DNA of 5,544 nucleotides, from assembly GCA_030613225.1 (NCBI GenBank), contig JAUWMJ010000240.1:1-5544 (forward strand), written 5' to 3'. The notes below the pieces were generated by a model. The model worked only from the letters and a program-made list of their open reading frames with translations, did not search any database and was not told the DNA's origin. This stretch comes from Desulfobacterales bacterium (GTDB lineage Bacteria > Desulfobacterota > Desulfobacteria > Desulfobacterales > JAUWMJ01). The translations under genes were made by a program, and so were the position numbers. Shown here piece after piece: positions 1 through 4,797 of this stretch (positions are counted from its first letter, which is position 1; each line of letters starts with the position of its first letter).

Positions 1-1
1 T

Positions 2-276
2 GAACTTGTAGCTCATATTCTTGATACTGAGAACCTTGATCCAAAAATTACTCTAATCGTCGGTGATCGATCTCATGATATCATTGGCGGGAAAAAGAAT
101 GAGATAATGACCGCGGCGGTGAGTTACGGTTATGGTCCCGAGAGGAACTTGCCTCATCAAAACCGGATTTTATCTTCGACACCATTTCCGATTTGGCCGC
201 TTTTATTGAATCGGAGACAACACCGAACATGGCATTTCAGCGGATGGCTAACAGTGGTGCACTTAAGAGAAGTTGA
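2..276 (+). pseudogene. HAD-family phosphatase (phosphoglycolate-phosphatase-like), 3' part, frameshifted
   Basis: This is the C-terminal part of a haloacid-dehalogenase-type phosphatase; its 5' part lies outside the window. From base 2 the reading is ELVAHILDTENLDPK, then TLIVGDRSHDIIGGKKN, which is the family's acidic motif IV (GDxxxD, binding the catalytic Mg2+), then a conserved SYGYG stretch. The frame then breaks. From base 136 the next frame gives SREELASSKPDFIFDTI and SDLAAFIES, exactly how phosphoglycolate-phosphatase and PgmB-like proteins continue (GYGsreEL...adfi.dt..dL). It stops at 274-276. One G missing from a GGG at 134-136 explains the break. Homologous residues on both sides show a recent lesion or a sequencing error, not an unrelated overlap. 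Family members of this type dephosphorylate small phosphorylated metabolites in the cytoplasm; the exact substrate cannot be read from the tail. Confidence 0.8.
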
Positions 277-417
277 CATCTTCCTTTGTTCGGTGATTCT
301 CAGCAAATTTGTGATAAACACTTGCCACTACGGAATTTCGGCATTATATATAAAGAAGCTGAAGGTAATTATTTCATCGGCCGGTCCATCTCAACAGCTA
401 TGTGTTATGAAAAATAA
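277..417 (+). other. Open tail in frame behind the HAD stop, possible gene remnant
   Basis: Directly after the HAD stop codon the same frame stays open for 46 codons to a TAA at 415-417. It reads HLPLFGDSQQICDKHLPLR, then NFGIIYKEAEGNYFIGRS, then ISTAMCYEK. The composition is protein-like, but there is no start codon with a ribosome binding site and I recognise no family. It may be the decayed end of another gene or chance. From here to base 490 I see nothing else supportable. Confidence 0.2.
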
Positions 418-490
418 AATCACTAAATAGGGTGATGTTATTATACGGTCGAATAATCGCTGCACAGATCTTGCTTATATTCATTTTTTC

Positions 491-537
491 TATACCGCTT
501 TTCATAAATGTGTTTCGAAATATGGAATTGCGGTATA
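491..537. repeat. Imperfect palindrome, 8-bp perfect ends
   Basis: TATACCGC (491-498) is the exact inverse complement of GCGGTATA (530-537). The interior is partly palindromic around TTCGAA. It abuts the next palindrome without a gap, so the two look like one composite element. No protein is encoded. Confidence 0.6.
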
Positions 538-590
538 AGTGGTTGTAGAAAAAACCGTTTAGATAACGGAACGTTTTTTTAACAACCACT
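538..590. repeat. Palindrome with 9-bp ends and T-rich arm
   Basis: AGTGGTTGT (538-546) pairs with ACAACCACT (582-590). Inside, A6 (549-554) faces T7 (574-580), and CCGTT (555-559) pairs with AACGG (565-569) around a TAGAT loop. On the plus strand the inner stem followed by the T run could also act as a weak intrinsic terminator for the broken HAD gene. This is inferred from sequence alone. Confidence 0.6.
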
Positions 591-633
591 ATAAAAGCTG
601 AGATTCTTTCCCAGCGAATCAATATCTAATGTT

Positions 634-818
634 GACAGTCTCGTAAAAAGTATCACCGATGGCTAAGTAGAAAGTTCCATATACAAGGCGCAGTGGTTTT
701 TCAGGGACGAGGCAATACATGTAGTATGCCGAGTGTCTGAAAAACCGCTGCAACGCAGTAGATGGGACTTTCTACGACGCCATCAATGTTTTGATGAACT
801 CGTAAAAAGTCCGTTTTA
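634..818. repeat. Tandem repeat unit 1 (185-bp offset) with conserved 102-bp module
   Basis: The unit begins GACAGTCTCGTAAAAAGT (634-651), followed by a 33-base segment (652-684) and a 102-base module (685-786). It ends with TGTTTTGATGAACTCGT and a second CTCGTAAAAAGT box (799-810). Box 640-651 and module 685-786 recur exactly 185 bases later in unit 2. The module itself is a long inverted repeat. There is no open reading frame of note. It is probably a dispersed, non-coding palindromic element of the genome; only the two copies here can be seen. Confidence 0.8.
658..784 (+). repeat. Long hairpin inside unit 1
   Basis: GATGGC (658-663) pairs with GCCATC (779-784). GTAGAAAGTTCCAT (667-680) pairs with ATGGGACTTTCTAC (762-775), with one U-G wobble in RNA. 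GCAGTGGTTTTTCAG (690-704) pairs with CTGAAAAACCGCTGC, one wobble. The centre is a near-palindrome around TACATGTA. Several arm differences are wobble-compatible on the plus strand. Confidence 0.75.
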
Positions 819-971
819 GACTGTCTCGTAAAAAGTTCAAATTCCCCCGCTAAAAAGCAGCGGGATAAAAAGGCGCAGTGGTTTTTCAGGGACGAGGCAA
901 TACATGTAGTATACCTAGTGTCTGAAAAACCGCTGCAACGCAGTAGATGGGACTTTCTACGACGCCATCAA
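819..971. repeat. Tandem repeat unit 2 with second 102-bp module
   Basis: The unit begins GACTGTCTCGTAAAAAGT (819-836; 17 of 18 identical to unit 1) and carries the module at 870-971, which differs from 685-786 at only two bases (728 G to A, 731 G to T, unit 1 numbering). Between them lies a 33-base segment (837-869), the same length as in unit 1 but with no visible similarity. Here it holds a small hairpin of its own, CCCGCT/AGCGGG. The left arm that pairs with the module's right end in unit 1 is therefore missing in unit 2. Confidence 0.8.
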
Positions 972-1008
972 ATTGAGTGTGCGTTTCAATCGAACGCACA
1001 CTCAATTT
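970..1008 (-). terminator. Perfect 16-bp hairpin downstream of the binding-protein gene
   Basis: AAATTGAGTGTGCGTT (970-985) and AACGCACACTCAATTT (993-1008) are exact inverse complements around a 7-base loop. It lies 33 bases past the stop of the minus-strand solute-binding gene. Each strand ends its stem with CAATTT, but there is no long T tract, so it could be a bidirectional terminator or a transcript-end stabiliser. It begins at the last two bases of repeat unit 2. Confidence 0.55.
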
Positions 1009-1041
1009 ACATAATGTAGATCATCAAATGTTCATAACGGT

Positions 1042-1845
1042 TTAATGATCTTTTTTCCATTCAGTTGATTCGAGCCAGTATTTGATGTTTGCATCATATG
1101 TGCCGTCGGACCTGGCAGTTTTGAAATACAGGTTAATCCATTGCCACAGGTTTACGGACTCTTGGCGGACAGCAAAGGCCAACGGATCTTTTCCTTTTCC
1201 AAGGCGTTTGTCAAGAAGTCTGATAGAGTTGGGTGGAAAATCAGGAAGGACTGTCAGAACTGCAAGGTCGTCATTAACCCCGGCATCCACATGCCCTGCA
1301 ATAAGTGCCTGGACGATCATTCTTCCACCGCCTTTATATGATTTTATCTTGGCATTTGGCAGGTATATTTTTGCAATGGTTTCACCGGTAGAGCCTAAAA
1401 GAACACCCACTGTAACAGATGGTTTGTTTACATCTTTAAGTACCTGATAGCTTGCCCCTGTTGTGGTAAAAATACAGGGCTGCACATAAGTCCAGGGATC
1501 TGCAAAGGTGATTTTGAGGGCTCTTTTCAGGGTAGGAGTCATATCAGCAGCAAGGATATCGGCTTTTCCGGATAACAAAGCAGGAATAAGGCCGTCCCAG
1601 TCAAAATCAAGGATTTTAAGCTTTACACCCATTCTTTTTGCCATTTCCTCGGCAAATTCAACCATGGATCCCGTATGCTTACCGTTTTTGTCAAAAAAAG
1701 CATAAGGTGCGGCACCTGATTGAACGGCAACCCTTAATTCCCCTCTTTTAACTATCTCAGACAGGGTTCCGGCAAAACAGACTCCGGTGAAAAATACAGT
1801 CATGACAATGGCAAGGACAGTTGAAACTAATTTTTTTCGACTCAT
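1042..1845 (-). CDS. Periplasmic amino-acid-type substrate-binding protein (SBP family 3)
   Basis: 267 residues, a normal length for a family-3 solute-binding protein of an ABC importer. Residues 1-25 form a Sec signal peptide: MSRKK, a hydrophobic core, then CFA before G26. The mature part follows the family order: RGELRVAVQSGAAPYAFFD (34-52), GSMVEFAEEMAKRMGV (59-74), DWDGLIPALLSGKADIL (82-98), TPTLKRALKITFADPW (103-118), GSTGE (151-155) and GHVDAGVNDD (184-193). By family analogy R108 should hold the ligand carboxylate and D192 the amino group; the ligand itself is not readable. The start has AGGAG seven bases upstream. It follows the dehydrogenase gene by 52 bases with no evident promoter of its own, so the two are probably co-transcribed. 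No permease or ATPase gene lies nearby, so it is an orphan component here and may serve a transporter encoded elsewhere or act as a sensor. Confidence 0.9.
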   Translation of the reverse strand: MSRKKLVSTVLAIVMTVFFTGVCFAGTLSEIVKRGELRVAVQSGAAPYAFFDKNGKHTGSMVEFAEEMAKRMGVKLKILDFDWDGLIPALLSGKADILAADMTPTLKRALKITFADPWTYVQPCIFTTTGASYQVLKDVNKPSVTVGVLLGSTGETIAKIYLPNAKIKSYKGGGRMIVQALIAGHVDAGVNDDLAVLTVLPDFPPNSIRLLDKRLGKGKDPLAFAVRQESVNLWQWINLYFKTARSDGTYDANIKYWLESTEWKKDH

Positions 1846-1897
1846 TGTTTTTCTCCTTTTTTTAAGTGTTATTATTAATAATACGGCTCCTTTATTT

Positions 1898-3070
1898 TCA
1901 AGTTTCCAGAATACTTGTTTCTTCTTTGATTTCTATCCCTCTTCTTTTAAGGCTGTTCATAAACTTTTTCGCAGGAATATGCTTTAAAGGTGACAATACC
2001 CCCTTTTCCTTAATATCGCCCCTGACAAGCATTTTTGCTACAATGCTTGCGGTGTATCCCACTCCCTTGCTCATGGCCATGATTCCGGTATCAAGGTCCC
2101 TTTCAATCAGCATGGTGCTTGTAAACCGCATTTTCTTTTTATCTTTTGTTCCCTCGAATATATTGATCATGGCTATCAGGTCTTTTTCATCATCTTTATA
2201 TTCAAGCTGCGGCCCCAGTAATTTATCTAGAAAATCAATGGGTGAAACGTCGCCAAGTCCTTTTACCGGATCTTCACTTAAAAAACCCAATTTCTTCATG
2301 GGTCTCCAGAATGCACTCCACCCTGGCCATCTGAGAGAATAACGACCGGTTCGAGTTATGGCGTCCGTGAGTCCCAGAAGGTCAGTAAAATAAACTGCGT
2401 CCCCGTTTGGAATGGCTTCCAGTGTTCCAAGCCCGGGAAAATCAATCATGTGAACATACTCTTCATCATGCTGGTTCATTGCAGGAATTTCAATGATCTT
2501 TTTGTCCCTGATTATTCTGCCTTCCCGCATGGTTGAGCTTAAAACGCCTTTCCATATCCATGAAAGCTTATAGTTTAACGGGTTGGTACATGCCTGTTTC
2601 TCAGGAAACCCTCCGCAATATGAATCAATCACATGAATTTCATCAAATCTGTTTTTTGCATCACCGTAAATCACCAGATCTATCCCCGGATCAAGACCGC
2701 ATTCCGGCATTATGGTGATACCGGCTTTTTTTGCGCTTTCATCAAGCTGCTCAGGGGAATGGGCATAATTGGTATTGACCACACTTACCCTTGCCTCCAA
2801 AGCTGCTTCATTGACAAACTTTTTAAAATCCATAGGTAAAAGATCAATAACAACATCCACTTTCTTGTACAGGTTTATTAGATCATCTTTATTTTTTGCA
2901 TCAACTCTTACCTCTTTTATTTTGCTCATGTCCGTAAAATCTTTAATCTTAGACAATTCGTCAAACCTGATATCCGCGCAAATTACTTCTTTGACATGTT
3001 CATCAGATGCCAGATCATAAAGCGCTGTTCTTCCCTGGATGCCGCACCCGCCTAAAACAAGAATTTTCAT
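1898..3070 (-). CDS. Saccharopine-dehydrogenase-family oxidoreductase (lysine 6-dehydrogenase-like)
   Basis: 390 residues, full length for the family. The N-terminal Rossmann fold opens MKILVLGGCGIQG, with the dinucleotide-binding GxGxxG at 8-13. D33 at the end of the second strand suggests NAD rather than NADP preference. RVDAKN (55-60) and VDVVIDLLP (71-79) follow as in saccharopine reductases. PECGLDPGI (122-130), YCGGFP (151-156) and GLGTLEAIPNG (213-223) mark the catalytic/dimerisation domain. The C-terminal pattern GVGYTASIVAKMLVRG (336-351) to MNSLKRRGIEI closely resembles bacterial lysine 6-dehydrogenases as I remember them. Such enzymes oxidise an amino-acid amine group or cleave saccharopine-type adducts in the cytoplasm; the real substrate is unproven, and carboxynorspermidine dehydrogenase or another relative remains possible. 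The start has AGAGGG a few bases upstream. The gene sits between its likely regulator and a secreted amino-acid-binding protein, which fits an amino-acid catabolic role. Confidence 0.85.
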   Translation of the reverse strand: MKILVLGGCGIQGRTALYDLASDEHVKEVICADIRFDELSKIKDFTDMSKIKEVRVDAKNKDDLINLYKKVDVVIDLLPMDFKKFVNEAALEARVSVVNTNYAHSPEQLDESAKKAGITIMPECGLDPGIDLVIYGDAKNRFDEIHVIDSYCGGFPEKQACTNPLNYKLSWIWKGVLSSTMREGRIIRDKKIIEIPAMNQHDEEYVHMIDFPGLGTLEAIPNGDAVYFTDLLGLTDAITRTGRYSLRWPGWSAFWRPMKKLGFLSEDPVKGLGDVSPIDFLDKLLGPQLEYKDDEKDLIAMINIFEGTKDKKKMRFTSTMLIERDLDTGIMAMSKGVGYTASIVAKMLVRGDIKEKGVLSPLKHIPAKKFMNSLKRRGIEIKEETSILET

Positions 3071-3123
3071 TTTCCCTCTTTAATTTTTGTTGTACAGTTT
3101 GGAAAAATCCGGTTTTGCATTTT

Positions 3124-3138
3124 TTAATGTATACATAA
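3124..3138. promoter_or_regulatory. Predicted GntR operator upstream of the dehydrogenase gene
   Basis: TTAATGTATACATAA, with a perfect 10-bp palindrome ATGTATACAT (3127-3136), lies about 54 bases before the dehydrogenase start. The identical 15 bases recur upstream of the GntR gene. A GTATAC core is the kind of site recognised by FadR-type GntR repressors. I see no clear -35/-10 pair beside it. Confidence 0.75.
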
Positions 3139-3140
3139 GT

Positions 3141-3156
3141 AGGTGGTTTTCCACCT
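3141..3156 (-). repeat. Small hairpin in the gap between regulator and dehydrogenase genes
   Basis: AGGTGG (3141-3146) pairs perfectly with CCACCT (3151-3156) around a TTTT loop (AAAA on the minus strand). It lies two bases from the operator and 25 bases past the stop of the GntR gene. There is no T tract after it, so a processing or attenuation role is as likely as termination. Confidence 0.45.
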
Positions 3157-3181
3157 GCACCCTGTTATCAATTTTAATTGT

Positions 3182-3844
3182 TCACAACTTCAAAAAAAGC
3201 TGTTCAAAAGTCGTTCGGACATGTTGTTTCATAAGGTTTCCAGCCTTTTCTTCATTCCTGTTTTCAATGGCCTTGACAATTTCAATATGCTGTTTTGGTC
3301 CTGTTTTCTGTCCTCCGGGCTCCAGTCCGGTGTAATAGTTGTCAAAAAAGAAAATATAGGTATTGGACCTCCAGAAACTATGCCTGCAATATTGTTCCAG
3401 GTATTTATTCTGTCCGATTCTTGCAATACCGAGATGAAAATATTCATTAATGGTGACATAAATGAGTTTAGACTCCTGGGTACCTGGATTCTCAACGTTT
3501 TTTTCTTTTTCAATCAGGTTGTAGAGGAAGTCAACATCATTGTCAGTAGCATGTCTGGCAGCACACGCCGCAGTCAGGCCTTCAATGTTTTCCCTCGCAA
3601 AAAAAACATGTCTGGCATCTTCCGGACTTGGTGAGGGGATGAAACAGCCTTTTTTTTTCTTCTTATCCAGAAACCCTTCGGCAACAAGCTGGCCCAATGC
3701 ATGTCTGACTGGTGTCCTGCTTAGTTCAAGCGACTCTGCAAGTTCTGTTTCGAGAAGAAAATCTCCAGGCTTGAAATGATTTTCTAAAATAAGACTTATG
3801 ATTGATTTGTAAGCAAACTCTTCCAGATTTATTTTTGCCATCAT
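3182..3844 (-). CDS. GntR-family transcriptional regulator, FadR type with FCD domain
   Basis: 220 residues, typical for the subfamily. The winged helix-turn-helix occupies about 5-70: LLETELAESLELSRTPVRHAL (30-50) is the classic GntR helix pair, followed by LVAEGFL and a wing that is unusually lysine-rich (KKKKKG, 61-66). The C-terminal FCD ligand domain keeps its metal-site pattern: N133 and H137 in NEYFH, H186 in KQHIEIVKAI and H208 in LMKQHV. The usual Asp is Asn here, a common tolerated change. FCD regulators generally bind small carboxylates or amino acids and repress neighbouring catabolic genes. The gene starts ATG-ATG behind a weak purine-rich site (AAAGAGA). It is first in the cluster with the dehydrogenase and binding protein, and identical palindromes in front of it and of the dehydrogenase imply autoregulation. 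A run of nine A residues encodes the wing lysines. Confidence 0.92.
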   Translation of the reverse strand: MMAKINLEEFAYKSIISLILENHFKPGDFLLETELAESLELSRTPVRHALGQLVAEGFLDKKKKKGCFIPSPSPEDARHVFFARENIEGLTAACAARHATDNDVDFLYNLIEKEKNVENPGTQESKLIYVTINEYFHLGIARIGQNKYLEQYCRHSFWRSNTYIFFFDNYYTGLEPGGQKTGPKQHIEIVKAIENRNEEKAGNLMKQHVRTTFEQLFLKL

Positions 3845-3862
3845 TGATATCTCTTTAAAACA

Positions 3863-3877
3863 TTAATGTATACATAA
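3863..3877. promoter_or_regulatory. Predicted GntR operator upstream of the regulator's own gene
   Basis: An exact second copy of TTAATGTATACATAA, 19 bases before the regulator's ATG. It overlaps the position expected for the -10 element, so binding would block transcription: predicted negative autoregulation. Confidence 0.8.
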
Positions 3878-3900
3878 ACTCAACAGTCCATGACTGTCAA
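3871..3900 (-). promoter_or_regulatory. Likely promoter of the GntR gene
   Basis: On the minus strand a perfect TTGACA (3900-3895) is followed after 18 bases by TATGTA (3876-3871), a mediocre -10 that lies inside the operator. An ACAGTC/GACTGT inverted repeat (3883-3897) with a three-base centre overlaps the -35 and could be another binding site. The rest of the 3845-3986 gap shows nothing I can name. Confidence 0.45.
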
Positions 3901-3986
3901 GAATATTTAATTGAAGTTGAAAGCCACATGGGGGGTACTACCTGAATTTTGCACGATTTTGAGGCTTTTATATGCAAGGCATCTAA

Positions 3987-4583
3987 TTAAAATTCTTCAA
4001 TTATTTCACCCCGTTCAATAAAAGATTCTATATTATTATAAGCACTTGTGCAGGCATCTATTGCTGATTTGAATTTGCAGTAAACTGGATCGTCTTTACC
4101 TAATAATTCTTCTGATTTTTGCAAAATCTTTTCTCCATGTTCCAGGTGCTTTGTCATTTCACTCAGAATTAGTTTTCGTTTTCTGTGTTTTTCTTTTTCT
4201 CCGGCAATTACCGGGATAAGCCTTTGAATGGAATACTCCACTAAAGCATCACGGCAAGCATTAAAACTTTTAGCTGTTTGATCAAGGGATGATAGTGTCC
4301 TGCGGCTTAAAACATATGTTTTTTGAATACGGTTTAGTTTGCTGAATGCCTCATCTTTTATTTCACCGGCAATTAATTTCAAACACTGTTTATCCTCAAT
4401 TAAATGGTCAAAAAGAGATTTTTGTTTAATGCCCAGATGCACTGATACGATAGTCATTGCCTCTATTGATTTTCCAGTTAATTTGAATGTTGCTCTGACG
4501 GACTGTTTACCCCTTAGATCCGAAGATGAAGGCTGGGGTAAGAATATTGTTTTTATCTCATTGTCTTTTTTATGTTTTTTCAT
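3987..4583 (-). CDS. Unknown protein with two ribbon-helix-helix-like units and a helical tail
   Basis: 198 residues; I do not recognise a named family. Residues 28-63 (strand SVRATFKL, helix GKSIEAMTIVSVHLG, turn, helix KQKSLFDHLIED) fit a ribbon-helix-helix DNA-binding fold. Residues 88-126 (strand QKTYVLSR, then TLSSLDQTAKSF, then NACRDALVEYSIQRLIPVI) fit a second one, with the alternating polar residues and (S/C)RDaLVe pattern common in CopG/Arc-like proteins. Residues 129-198 are charged and helical, probably coiled-coil. The N-terminal 27 residues look disordered. The start has only a weak site (GGCGGGAAAA). It is divergent from hsp20 across a gap that contains a 10-bp inverted repeat, so it may regulate that promoter and its own. 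A DNA-binding role is inference from pattern; a helical structural or stress protein is the alternative. Confidence 0.75.
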   Translation of the reverse strand: MKKHKKDNEIKTIFLPQPSSSDLRGKQSVRATFKLTGKSIEAMTIVSVHLGIKQKSLFDHLIEDKQCLKLIAGEIKDEAFSKLNRIQKTYVLSRRTLSSLDQTAKSFNACRDALVEYSIQRLIPVIAGEKEKHRKRKLILSEMTKHLEHGEKILQKSEELLGKDDPVYCKFKSAIDACTSAYNNIESFIERGEIIEEF

Positions 4584-4638
4584 TTTTCCCGCCTTTTCAT
4601 TTTCTGTTGTAAATAATCTTAAGCTTCCATTACTTTAA

Positions 4639-4667
4639 ATTATATATTATTATAAGTAATGCAACAA
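4639..4667 (-). promoter_or_regulatory. Possible promoter of the tandem-RHH-like gene
   Basis: The minus strand has a perfect TATAAT (4644-4639), 17 bases after TTGTTG (4667-4662), which is a poor -35. The start codon follows 55 bases after the -10. The surrounding sequence is extremely AT-rich, so chance matches are common. Confidence 0.35.
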
Positions 4668-4704
4668 TTAATTTATTTTATTTCTTGACATATAATTAAT
4701 TGTT
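4663..4704. promoter_or_regulatory. 10-bp inverted repeat between divergent promoters, candidate operator
   Basis: AACAATTAAT (4663-4672) is the exact inverse complement of ATTAATTGTT (4695-4704), 22 bases apart. It flanks TTGACA of the hsp20 side and overlaps the -35 of the opposite gene. The spacing between arm centres (32 bases, about three helical turns) would suit two dimers on the same DNA face. Confidence 0.45.
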
Positions 4705-4733
4705 CTTAACATATTGCTAAGGAAAAGTAAAAT
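4685..4733 (+). promoter_or_regulatory. Candidate promoters of hsp20
   Basis: Two overlapping sigma-70-like pairs are visible: TTGACA (4685-4690) with TAACAT (4707-4712), spacer 16; and TTAACA (4706-4711) with TAAAAT (4728-4733), spacer 16. Neither resembles the sigma-32 heat-shock -10 (CCCCAT), and no CIRCE repeat (TTAGCACTC-N9-GAGTGCTAA) is present, so heat control, if any, must work another way. Confidence 0.45.
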
Positions 4734-4734
4734 G

Positions 4735-4758
4735 GCCTGAGTCAGTGAGCAATCAGGC
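4735..4758 (+). other. Hairpin in the hsp20 5' leader
   Basis: GCCTGA (4735-4740) pairs with TCAGGC (4753-4758). ATTGCT (4713-4718) could pair alternatively with AGCAAT (4748-4753), giving two mutually exclusive folds. CTTT (4773-4776) can also pair weakly with AAAG just before the ribosome binding site (AAGGAGGA, 4783-4790). Any thermosensor role is speculative. Confidence 0.3.
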
Positions 4759-4797
4759 ACAAATATTAAAAGCTTTCAATAAAAGGAGGAAAATATC

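Noticed and set aside
107..430. 107-residue plus-strand open frame starting inside the HAD remnant
   Set aside because: Its first residues are the genuine phosphatase frame, but after base 136 the homology moves to another frame; the rest is out-of-frame translation.
398..622. 74-residue minus-strand open frame
   Set aside because: It runs through both palindromes (491-590), has no ribosome binding site and no family-like pattern.
634..1008. CRISPR array
   Set aside because: Only two copies of a 102-bp palindromic module; repeat and spacer sizes do not fit CRISPR and no cas gene is present.
1042..1845. Lipoprotein signal in the binding protein
   Set aside because: The only early cysteine (C23) is preceded by G-V rather than a lipobox small residue at -1; a CFA signal-peptidase I site fits better.
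1870..1883. 14-bp AT palindrome TATTATTAATAATA between dehydrogenase and binding-protein genes
   Set aside because: Built only from A and T in an AT-rich gap; too easily explained by composition.
3229..3513. 94-residue minus-strand open frame overlapping the GntR gene
   Set aside because: Lies fully inside the well-supported GntR coding region in another frame.
4584..4797. CIRCE (HrcA) or sigma-32 promoter ahead of hsp20
   Set aside because: No TTAGCACTC-N9-GAGTGCTAA repeat and no CTTGAA/CCCCAT pair could be found; the visible elements are sigma-70-like.
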